DNA of 64,000 bases, from the NCBI GenBank assembly GCA_023374025.1, contig SIJG01000039.1:840579-904578 (forward strand). Direction: 5' to 3'. The notes beneath the pieces are model-generated. The model saw only the letters and a program-made list of their open reading frames with translations. It made no database searches and was not told where the DNA came from. The position numbers and the translations under genes are program-made. This stretch comes from Heterodera schachtii (Eukaryota > Nematoda > Chromadorea > Rhabditida > Heteroderidae). The stretch's first letter is position 1; every line of letters starts with the position of its first letter. Of this stretch, positions 46,411-55,604 are shown in pieces.

Positions 46411-49400
46411 TCCAAATTTAAATAATTAATTTTTGATCTTAAGATCCCAACGCTCTCAAATCAAATGAATTCTGAGAATAAAATCTCAAAAAGCAATTTT
46501 ATAAAAAAAATGAAATAATTTTTAAATTAAATTTAAAACAATATTTGATCGATACAATGTGATTTTCTCATACTAAACAATAAATATTAAAATAAAAAAG
46601 AATTTATAAATCCTTACAATATACCAACCGAACATACAAAAACAACCAATTAGAAACAAAAGTAATCCCAAAAATTTAATGCAAAAATGAATCATGAAAA
46701 TACAAAAACTAGCTATGAATAATGAGATTTCATTAATATACACCCATTGCGGCTGTCCCCAGTGGGACGGGTTTGGCTCTACGAATAAACTGAATCATAT
46801 ATCAATTTTACTATAATAAATGCGTTAATGTATCATTTTATGTATAATAATTTTTTCTTAATATTAAAAAATAAAAAATTTTTCTCGTTTTTAGGAGTTT
46901 TTATATTAATAAAAAATAAATACTTTAAAAATTACCTAAAAAATATAAATATGTTTAAAAAAGTATTACTTAAGTATAAAAATTATCAGCAATAAGCATT
47001 ACATAAACTCCAAAATATAAATCAGTTTAGCAAAAAATCCTCTTTTATTTAATTTAATGTAAAAAAAAATATATAATCGTCAATTACTTATTTAATTAAA
47101 ATTATATTAATTTTTTAAAAGCAAGACTACAAAAATATTATAACTTCTAATTAAATAAAATTGGCTTATAAATCACATAGTTTTTATGATTGCAAACTTC
47201 AAAGTTATTCATTCTACCAACACAATTTCCACTCAAAATACCCCAAAAAATGTTTAGAATGTCAGATCGTCAGTGACATTTTAAATAATTAATTTAAATA
47301 ATTGCTTTCAATTATAAATAAACAATTAAGCGAAATAATAAAAGAAAGATAAATCTTATCATTTTTTAAAATAAATAAAACGAAAATGATTCTTATATAA
47401 AAGAATTTTTTTAATATACGGTTTATATAGTCAAAGAAGAGGGCATTTATCACTACATTTATTAAAAGCAAAATTGAAAAATAGAACAGAAATATATTTT
47501 TATAGATTATAAAATAATTAATTTAAATAATTAATTATTATTTTTTTAAATTGTTATAATTTCGTTAAATTCAAAATTCCCTAAATTTACAGATGGTCGT
47601 CATTTTAAAATTTCTAGAATTCATTTAATTTTTTAAACTTTTTTTTTCTCGCGATCGCGACTTCCATTCGATGGAAAAGGATTTTAAAGATTGTGTATAA
47701 ATAAATTTTAAATTTTTTAATTATAAATATCAAAATATCAAATTATAGTATTTTTTTATAGCTTTATAAATTTTGTGTCCACAATTTTTAATTTAATTTT
47801 TTATTTAAATTTTAATTTCTGCTTGCTTATAAAACTTTTATTCATTTTAATTAAAGCTATATTTTTAATATAAATGTTGTTGATTCAATCGTTTCTCTCG
47901 AATAATTCTAAGAATGTAAGAAAATTTTATTAACATATAAATTTTAAATTTAATCATTTAATTGCGCATAACATACACCCAAATGGCAATTGAAATATAT
48001 ATAAATCATTGTTTAAAAATTAATAATTCTTTTAAGCCCCAGAGAAAGTCATTGATGACCTGATTAAGGGTGCTCACCAATTGATAGATAAAAAAAAATA
48101 AAAAAAAGCAATCAAAAAATTAAAAATATTTTTATATATATAATTTTATAATTTTTAACTTTGTTATTATTGAAAAGAGCATGAAGAAATATAAGTTTAT
48201 AAAATAATTAAATAACGTTTTATTTATCAGCAAGCAGTACATTGGGAAGAAAAGATGTTTACTAAATAAGACGACGAGAAAAAAAGAATCAGTTTAATGT
48301 CTTCAAGTTAAAAATTCATATAATTAAAAAAACATTTAAAATAAATAATAATTACTATGGTTTATGTGCAATAATTTGCCATAATGAAAATTATATCTAA
48401 TAAATCAAATATTGAGTGCATTTTTACAGAAGTGAATAAATAACCTTTTTTTAAAAATATAAAAAAGATAAATACAGATGACAAAAATTTAATTAATGAA
48501 AAAATGATACAATACTTTGACAAGGTTCTGAAATAGAAGCGACTTGGAGCTTATTTGTTAGTCCCATTACGATTGGGCCTAAAAATAAAACCAACTCTGA
48601 ATTTTCATTTTCCGAAATAAAATTTTTTATATAAAAATGTTTTAGAGAAAATTTAAATATTTTAAAAATAGATACGAATGAACAAAAAAATTTGGAAGCC
48701 TCTCAAAATATAAATTAAACAATAAGAACAATTCGAATTGTTAAGCATTCGAATAGAAACGAAAAAAAAAGTCTTTTATAGTGGTATTAAGCTACCTTCC
48801 GTGTTATACAGCCTGTTACAATATTTCGAAAATCTTTTTTTTGGAATGTCAAATTTAAACTATGCTAATTTGTAAGCAAACAGCTGTTTTATCTCTATAA
48901 AAGAATTTATGAAAAAATCAATTGATACATTTTAGCAATAAGAATAGTTTTATTTTATCCAAATATTTGGTCATTAACTTTGTCGATATTTTTCGTAAAC
49001 ATGGTGGCATTTTTTAATAGTGTAGCTATTATTAATTTTATTAGTTTATTTATAAATATTTGTTTTTAATATCTAAATAGTTTTTCAAACATTTAAATAA
49101 ATTGAATTTGTTTTAATTCTATAGGTAATTTTAAGAATTACCATTTTTATAAGATGAAAGAATTAAAAATTCTATTTGTTTTAAATTGAAAATAATAAAT
49201 TAAATTAAATAATTGAAAAAATATCAAAAATTTAAAGAATCTTTACAAATGAAATTTTAGAAAAATCATTCATACGGTTAACCACTTTGGAGTCGATAAT
49301 AATTACGATTGAAGGCAATACTTCAATTAAATTTTTAATTTAAATTCCTTTGAAATGATGAATAGAAGGAAATATAAATGAACACATTTGTAAATATACA

Positions 49401-50580
49401 ACTATAATTATGATGCATTAAACAAATATAAAATAAAGAAAACAAACACTACCGAACATGAACGAGTTAAACGAAAATGCACTGACCAAGTCAAATGCTT
49501 TCTGAATCGTAAACAAGGCGTCACTACATAAATCACTAAAAAATCATATAATATAATCATAAAAAAGGCAAAAATGTAAATTGAAAAATAATAATTAAAA
49601 CCAAATTTTGAAATACGACGATTAAAACATAATGTAAAGCTTATATTTGCAGATAATTAAGTAAAATAATTAAATAAGATAAAAATAATAGTAAAATTAC
49701 ATCATAATTGCTATTTCTTTTATTTTTTTATAGTCAAAAAACACGCTTAAATGTTGATAAACAATAAATAATAAATAAAAATGTATGAGAATACAAAGAA
49801 ATATTAATATCATGTTAAATATTAAAAAAATATTTTTTAAATAATTATAAACTTCAATATTAAAATTTAAATAACAAAAAATAACATATTAATATTTTTT
49901 CTTATTTTAAGTTTTCAATTTATACTTCTTTATTTAAAACAAAATATTTAAAAAATTATATCAAATTATTTTTTTGTTAAATTAAAAATATAACTTTTTG
50001 CAGCAACGAGGCGTAATTAGTATATATCTATTTGAATAAATTTGTAGAGCGTGTGTTTTTTTTAAATTTTATTTGACTTTTTCAATTAAGAATTTATATT
50101 TTTGGTCTTGAGTATTTATTTATTAGTTTTTTTTACTCGATTAAATTATACACCCAATATTAATTGTGATTTATTAATTTTCAATATAATAATCAACTAA
50201 AAACAATATGATTATGTTAACATCTTTGCATTTATTAAATCAACCAAAGGGTAGGAAAACATAAAATGTAATACATATAAATTAAAAATTGCCTAAATTC
50301 AACCAAATTAATATTTCATAATATCACTTAATAGCTTTAAGTATTGTCTAGTATAAAAATGTTAAGGATAAAAATTCCAAAAAATCGAAAGCAAAAATTT
50401 TTTCCATAACTTTTTTTAAACACGGTGAAAGTTTTTGAAATTTTAAAGATAAAATAGAATAGGGCCTTTTAAGTTATTTACTTAAATTACGTAAAAAAAA
50501 ACTCTATTATAGAACCGATGTTTAAATATTTATTTTTAGTTTCAATATTAAACAAAAACAAATTTTCGTAAAAAATCAGT
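46410..50580. other. A+T-rich spacer with a few small islands
   Basis: No gene claimed. Small less A+T-rich patches: 46742-46790 (GCGGCTGTCCCCAGTGGGAC); plus frame about 48537-48626 after GAAATAG (RLGAYLLVPLRLGLKIK); plus frame about 49438-49529 (TTEHERVKRKCTDQVKCFLN). Each is too short, and lacks enough splice support, to call. TCGCGATCGCGA at 47649-47660 is a perfect 12-bp palindrome. Confidence 0.35.
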
Positions 50581-50619
50581 AAAATAATGAAATTATATAT
50601 AAAAAAAAAGTCCAGAATA

Positions 50620-50805
50620 TGTACCAAATATGTATAAAATTCCGAAATATTTAAATAAGAATAAAAACCCCGAAATATGTAAAAATACTTAAATAAAAGT
50701 CCCTACTTTTGTTCGCAATCGCAAAAAAGTTAGAGTTTTTTGTCTTCAAAGCATGGTGAATCCAGGCAAAAAATATGTATTTGCATAATAATGACAGTCC
50801 TAATA
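50620..50805 (+). repeat. MITE-like dispersed repeat copy
   Basis: Matches 5770-5960 (inverted) and 28780-28914: CCGAAATATGTAAAAATAC, AAATAAAAGTCCCTACTTTT, GTTCGCAA, GTGAATCCAGGCAAAAAATA, and an end at TTTGCATAATAATGACAGTC (compare AACAGCCCTG). Confidence 0.5.
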
Positions 50806-52690
50806 ATAATTGTCATATTATTTATGGCGTAATATTTGTATGAACAAAAACAATAATGTAATGAAAATTAATATTAATATACAAAAATAGATAATAATTA
50901 AAAGCCTTCTTAAAAAATAAGAATATTAAAATTAATTTTTTAACCAAATGCAAATAAAAAAAAATTGTAATTAAGAAATTCCAGATGAACAAAAACTGAG
51001 AAACAGACTAAAATTATTGTATAATTCTGAAAATGTTATTTAATAAATCTATAATATAAATATTTTACTACAAAATTAAGAGTTTTAACAATTTTATATA
51101 TCGTTGGGACAAAACGCAAAAAGCGATAGGGAATTTTTCAGAGCAATTCTCTTCCGATTTAAAAATATTATTTGTTAATTTGTTAAACAAAATCTGTAAA
51201 ACAAAAGGGGTTGGTCCACGGGGTATCATAAAGCACTCAGACAGCAATTCAAAATACAAAACATTAAATTATGATGTTGACTAAAATAATAAATTTTTAA
51301 AAGAAGGAGAAATTTGTTCACAGATCAGAACTACAAAATTAATGAATAAATTAAACTTAATTTGAATTTGACAAAATTTTGCCTCTTTTTAACTGCTGTT
51401 TTACCTTATTGATATTAGATTAAAAAATACAATATTATTAGTTATAATTTTTTATATTATTTCGCTTTCATATTTTATATTAATCTTTTTATAGAATACT
51501 AATTAGCAATTTTTTAAGCAAAATTATAATCATAAAATTTCAAATTAACCTAAATATGACGAATTAATACTATTAACTTATGCGATAGAAACAATGAATG
51601 TTGGACTTAATAAGAATTTAATTAGCATATAATTATAAAGTCATGAGCTATAAACCATCAAAAAAACAACCATATTGTTGTTAAAGTCAATCAAATTAAA
51701 CATTTTTATTATTATTCGATAGCCCAAATATTTCTCTATTAACTCTCTATTCAAAAATTTGGCCAAGTTTAAGCAAAATTCTGACTAAAAGTATCAAAGT
51801 AACCGGAATATTTTTTTGACAAACAGGCAGTTTAAAAGCTCTGTTTTATAGTTTTATATTATTGAAATTACCGCGAGTAAGTAAGGCTTTTATCCATTAT
51901 TTAATAATTCGTAAAAAATTATTAAAAGCCAAATGAAAAATTTATTAAACAAATATAAAAGGTAAATGCGATATTAAAATTTTTTCACTCGTCATCATGA
52001 AAATACTTCATTATCAAAAATTATTATGATTAATAATTATTATTTTTTAAACAAATTTAAACAAAAAAATAAAAATATATAAATGATTAAAATAAGTTTT
52101 TTGATGAAAGGCTAGATTTGTTTCATTTTGTATATTGTATAAAAAAAAACTAATTTAAATAATATATTTGGTTTTTCTTGTTTGTAGTATTAGTTAACAT
52201 TTGACCCAAATTTTGGTGGGTTTTGTTTGGATAGGTTTATTAATTTTTTCATATATATAAAATTTTTCATTTTAAATTTTATCTTGAAGTTAAAGCATTT
52301 GATAAAAGGAAATTAATATTTTTTTAATTAAATTATTTCTACCAAATTTGTGTAAGATTTATTTATTAAAATAGTGCTTTAAAATATATAATATTATTTC
52401 GGCATTGCAATATGCATTTCTTTGTTTTTCTTTTATTTTGCGCAATTTTTGCAAAGAATAATCTAAACATTTTTATCCATATTGTTACTAATGTGTGGGG
52501 ATTTTAAATTTTTATATCATATAAATCAAAATTATTTTGATAGAAATTTTTTTTTTCGTTTTCCATTATATAAATAGCTTTATTTATTACCTTTTAAACC
52601 AAAAAGCAAAAACATGTGTTTCTTTATTATGATTATTTTATCTTGGCCAGGTCATCGAACACGCCAACGTTTTATTCATAACCTAAAAAT
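50806..52690. other. A+T-rich spacer
   Basis: A minus frame near 51068-51259 includes a slightly G+C-richer patch (51190-51240, GGGGTTGGTCCACGGGGTAT) with no domain. Nothing else recognised. Confidence 0.35.
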
Positions 52691-52764
52691 TTTTTCATCA
52701 TATTTTTTATCACTGAGAATAGCTGTTATCATATTGAAATACTTTGCATTTTTTTGAAAACTGA

Positions 52765-52948
52765 TCAATTTTCCAAAAAAAACCCGCGGCGCCTTTGTGC
52801 CGCACCAGTTGTAATCGAACCTCCCGGGGCCGCCAAAACGTTTTGTAGCACTTTCTCCACTTCTTCCGTCCCCATAGGCGGCGCCGCCGTGTTTCGTTTT
52901 TCTTCACCACCATTTTCTTTCGCTTGGACGGTGGAGATGTTGTACCGC
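52765..52948 (-). CDS. Probable terminal exon in the 53-55 kb island
   Basis: Minus-strand acceptor TTTTCGTTTAG at 52949, then a phase-2 frame of 60 codons to a TGA at 52765-52767. It reads STVQAKENGGEEKRNTAAPP, then MGTEEVEKVLQNVLAAPGG and a basic end (GAAQRRRG). This frame has the most protein-like composition of the three; a Lys/Arg-rich alternative minus frame (52710-53012) is also open. A likely upstream exon is 53295-53390, but the piece between them (about 53010-53080) could not be joined in phase. No family recognised. Confidence 0.4.
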
Positions 52949-53026
52949 CTAAACGAAAAAACTTTACAGGTTTACAGTCCTCTCGACCCACCTCCCTAAG
53001 ATGATTCGTCAATGATAACTCTGCAT

Positions 53027-53037
53027 ACTGCAGTCTT
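53027..53037. repeat. ACTGCAGTCTT, member of the AGACTGCAG motif set
   Basis: First member of the recurrent palindromic motif in this island (others at 53721, 54139, 54453, 54932, 54953 and a variant at 55034). Here it lies in a minus-strand open segment that can be read NKTAVCRVIID or EQDCSMQ. Confidence 0.6.
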
Positions 53038-53108
53038 GTTCTCCTTTCTCAGGACGTTCTTCTGTCCTGCAAAACCTAAAATATTGGTTTTGAAAATTTT
53101 ATGAAAGA

Positions 53109-53232
53109 TAGAGCATCCCAATACCACCTGCTAAGTGGATGGGAACTATCCCGATACCACCTGCTAGGGGGATGGGTACCATCCACATACCACTAGCTAG
53201 TGGATGGGTACCATATCACCAGCTAGTGGGAT
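53109..53232. repeat. Minisatellite, about 33-base units
   Basis: Three full units and one partial: each is CC(C/A)NATACCAC(C/T)(T/A)GCTA(A/G)(G/T)-GGATGGG(A/T)AC(T/C)AT, with partly self-complementary CCAC/GTGG and CCATCC/GGATGG words. It sits inside the presumed intron after the donor at 53294 (minus). Confidence 0.75.
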
Positions 53233-53294
53233 AGTGTACGTCCGTCTAATTTTGCATTTTTCTTACCATTAATTTATAGGGACAATAAAAGCAC

Positions 53295-53390
53295 CTGCGC
53301 TTCGAATTGTTCCACCGGATCCAAGAAGTTAGGCTGCTGTTCCTCCTCAGCTTCCTCTCCAACCCCTACTGCCGCATCTGTTGCAGTCAT
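53295..53390 (-). CDS. Probable first coding exon, acidic N-terminus
   Basis: ATG at 53388-53390 is preceded by an in-frame TGA, so it is a credible start. The 32-codon segment runs to CAG/GTGCTT, a plausible donor, and reads MTATDAAVGVGEEAEEEQQ then NFLDPVEQFEAQ. Ala/Gly/Glu-rich and acidic, with no signal peptide. The reading after the donor is uncertain: candidate next exons at about 53010-53080 all stop early or need a phase shift. Family unknown. Confidence 0.45.
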
Positions 53391-53396
53391 GTTGTG

Positions 53397-53657
53397 TCAT
53401 AAGTGTCTGCGCCACCGGATGTTCCACCAAGTCTTTGTCCAATCGATACGATTGGAAAAACCTAGTGGGAAACGGCTGGAGTCTTTTATGTGAGTGGGAC
53501 AAAAAAACTGGCCGGCGAACCCCATAAGAAACTCTCTCACGGCCCTAAAGAGGGCCGTTTGGCTTAGAGACGCCTCGCTTTTGAGGCGCCTAGTGAACGA
53601 AAAATTTTTTTCACAAAATTCGGACGCCCGCCGGCCACCACCCTCCACACGTCCCAA
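53397..53657 (-). CDS. Open coding-like segment of the island, possibly decayed
   Basis: A minus-strand frame of about 86 codons from a GTGAACAAAC-rich region to a TGA at 53397-53399. It contains TRRLKSEASLSQTALFRAVR and EFLMGFAGQFFCPTHIKDSS. Two G+C-rich hairpins lie inside (GGCCCTAAAGAGGGCC; GCCTCGCTTTTGAGGC at 53571-53588). No ATG at a suitable place; it might be an internal exon or part of a mobile element. No domain recognised. Confidence 0.3.
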   Translation of the reverse strand: MGRVEGGGRRASEFCEKNFSFTRRLKSEASLSQTALFRAVREFLMGFAGQFFCPTHIKDSSRFPLGFSNRIDWTKTWWNIRWRRHL

Positions 53658-53720
53658 TGGGGAAATCCGCAGGGAGTGAACAAACTAATATAAAATGAGT
53701 AACAAATTAGTCAATCAGAC

Positions 53721-53732
53721 AGACTGCAGTCT
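53721..53732. repeat. AGACTGCAGTCT perfect palindrome
   Basis: Exact 12-bp palindrome of the recurrent motif, here in a non-coding gap between two minus-strand open segments. Confidence 0.7.
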
Positions 53733-53761
53733 AATCAAGCACAGCTCCGCAACATGCGCAT

Positions 53762-54039
53762 TTAATTTTCCCTTCTTCTCTGACCACCTCCATCATCCGT
53801 TTTTCTTTCCAGAACCACATTTAATCGGTGACGCTTGACAAGAGAAGCCTGGGCCTGTCGTGCACGAGGCGCTGCTTAAAGCTTGCGCATGTAAAAATAC
53901 CTTCCTTCCTCGCCCAGCTGCATGTAATGATGGCGCCGAACGGCACCATCAAGGGCTCCATCCCAAGAGGCCCAGAAGGTTTTTACGTTTTCCGGGTCTG
54001 CCGCATTAGTCACCCGTTGAGAGTTCCTAATAAAATTTT
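53762..54039 (-). pseudogene. Coding-like segment interrupted by one in-frame TAA
   Basis: After an acceptor-like TTTATTTTAG at 54040, the minus strand is open and protein-like (NAADPENVKTFWASWDGAL, then GAVRRHHYMQLGEEGR) to a TAA at 53876-53878. In the same frame it continues AAPRARQAQASLVKRHRLN, VVLERKTDDGGG, basic residues and a stop at 53762. Coding character on both sides of one stop suggests a decayed gene, a very short unusual intron (GTATTT..TTTAAG would be only 26 bases and shifts frame) or stop-codon readthrough. No family recognised. Confidence 0.4.
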
Positions 54040-54106
54040 CTAAAATAAAGAAAAAACCCTTGAACCTCAAAAAAATGAAGCACATGTTGGTTGTTGTGCT
54101 GATGGT

Positions 54107-54487
54107 CTAGATGAAGTCAAAGGCAGCCCAGTCCAAGCAGACTGCAGCCTTCTTCTGCGAGCGCACTAAAAGAGATATAAAAATGAACAAACAAAATTAG
54201 TCCTTAAAAATTACCCCAGGCCCGCAAATGTGAGGATCTCGGTGTGGGCCGGAATTCGCTCATATGCCGGCAGCAGAGCTCGTGCTTTGGTGGACGAGGC
54301 ATGATCATTCTAACAAAAAAAAAGTTATCTATTACAATTTAAAAGTTTGTTAAAAAACCTGAAAACAGAAAACCTAAAACTGTTCGACAGCAAAGGCTCT
54401 CCCTTCACCAAATTTAGTCTCGGCAGCTCTCCTCAGAACAAAGTCCTCAAGCAGACTGCAGTCTTCGGAGCGGATGCGGACTTTAAC
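54107..54487 (-). CDS. Three exon-like pieces, unknown protein
   Basis: Minus-strand open pieces at 54487-54374 (SLLEDFVLRRAAETKFGEGR), 54309-54214 (after TTTGTTAG; KARALLPAYERIPAHTEILT or an alternative frame MPRPPKHELCCRHM) and 54165-54107 (after TCTTTTAG). Two alternative chains are phase-compatible: one joins ILTFAGLG to ALAEEGCSLLGLG, the other ends KKAAVCLDWAAFDFI. The AGACTGCAGTCT motif occurs in the first and third pieces and encodes similar words (EDCSLL / EEGCSLL, or KTAVCL / KAAVCL). The two-way ambiguity prevents a single model. Confidence 0.35.
54139..54150. repeat. AGACTGCAGCCT motif
   Basis: One mismatch from the 12-bp palindrome; within a minus-strand exon-like piece. Confidence 0.6.
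54453..54464. repeat. AGACTGCAGTCT perfect palindrome
   Basis: Second exact copy of the palindrome of 53721-53732; it shares the extended word AAGCAGACTGCAG with 54136-54148. Confidence 0.7.
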
Positions 54488-54740
54488 TCAAAAATAGTCA
54501 TGGCTAAGGGGTTGGTTACCACCCCCATAGTCATAAGTATGCTGATGAATACATCCCCATGTTCCAAAAATTATTGGTTTCTATCCCCTTAATAATGACT
54601 AGGTGGATAGTGCCTAAATTTTAGGGCGAAATGTTTCTTTTTATTATTATAATTTAAATATTAAAAACGACAAATAATTTAAGTGCCTATATTAATTTTT
54701 AAATGCTGAATTTAATTTTTAACTTTTTACTAGATTAAAT

Positions 54741-55182
54741 ATGATTAATCCTGAAAATGACAACAAAAGGTGTACCAATTGTCCGCAAGTTTTTGCTAAC
54801 CGCAAGGCTATGTTAGGCCACAGAACGAAAGTTTATGGCCAAGCGGTAAACAAATTTTTTTTAATTAAAATTTTTAAATTTTGTTAAGTATTCAATGGCT
54901 GCACTTCGTGCGGCGATGGCGGCAGCTTCTAAGACTGCAGCCGCAACCAACAAGACTGCAGAAGTAGCGGCAATGGCTGCCGCAGCCGTGGCCAATGCCA
55001 CTACTGAAGGACCGCCGGGCACTTCAAATGGCAAGACTGTAGCAGAAACGGTAATGGCTCAGGTATCCATCCATCCAATACCCATAACTATGGGGATGGT
55101 ACTTGTCCACTTACCGAAAATTTAGCTTTTAAATCATTTTAAGGCACATCTTTTGGTGCAGTTCGTGCAGCCATTAGAGTGA
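54741..55182 (+). CDS. Small zinc-finger-like, alanine-rich protein (predicted)
   Basis: Three plus-strand exons fit: 54741-54845, 54889-55062 and 55144-55182, all phase 0, giving 105 residues. Exon 1 has CTNCPQVFANRKAMLGH, the first three ligands and spacing of a C2H2 finger (C-x2-C-x12-H), but the fourth ligand position falls on V/Y in HRTKVY, so it is incomplete. Exon 2 is very Ala-rich (MAALRAAMAAASKTAAATNK) and holds three AGACTG(C/T)AG motifs encoding KTA. Exon 3 is short (AHLLVQFVQPLE). The 43-base first intron is typical in size; the second (81 bases) has CCATCC/GGATGG words like the nearby minisatellite. An alternative third-exon frame (SFGAVRAAIRVMELKLPNC) is longer but out of phase. 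Confidence 0.4.
54932..54961. repeat. Two AGACTGCAG motifs 21 bases apart
   Basis: 54932-54940 and 54953-54961, both in frame as Lys-Thr-Ala within the alanine-rich exon. A third, AGACTGTAG, is at 55034-55042. Confidence 0.7.
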
Positions 55183-55317
55183 TGGAGTTGAAGCTGCCCA
55201 ATTGTCGGAGTTTATTTCGTGATAACGATAAAATCTTTGTGCAATTATTAATTCGACTTTATGTTCGTATGTTTTTTGGCGATTTGTTCAAAAAACATTT
55301 GATCAACAAAGGGGGGT

Positions 55318-55602
55318 TTGTCTGTGGGCGCCGACGAGGGAAATTTTCTGTGTGCTTTGTTCATTGATTATCACCAAAACATGAGAATTTTAAACTTTAA
55401 ACTTTTTAGATTTTTTGTATTTCTGCAGTGTCGAAGCCAAAAAAAAATGATAATTATCGGTATATGTTTCACCACCATTATTTCATCATATTTTTTTAAA
55501 TCCAATCTTTCGTTGTTGTTTATGCTTTCACTGGTGTTTCCTCTCTCTGACCAACTCACACCACCTGCGGGCCCAAATTGCTCTTTATTGGGATGCGGAT
55601 AA
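55318..55602 (+). CDS. Uncertain 94-codon open frame at the island edge
   Basis: Plus frame from about 55318 to TAA 55600-55602. Its two ends look coding (SVGADEGNFLCALFIDYH; PLSDQLTPPAGPNCSLLGCG), while the middle is A/T-biased and includes a TTTCTGCAG acceptor-like word at 55424-55432. It could be two exons of the plus-strand gene with an intron between them, or chance. No domain. Confidence 0.25.
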   Translation: MSVGADEGNFLCALFIDYHQNMRILNFKLFRFFVFLQCRSQKKMIIIGICFTTIISSYFFKSNLSLLFMLSLVFPLSDQLTPPAGPNCSLLGCG

Positions 55603-55604
55603 TT

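Noticed and set aside
47649..47660. TCGCGATCGCGA 12-bp palindrome
   Set aside because: Striking in A+T-rich DNA but single, with no neighbouring structure.
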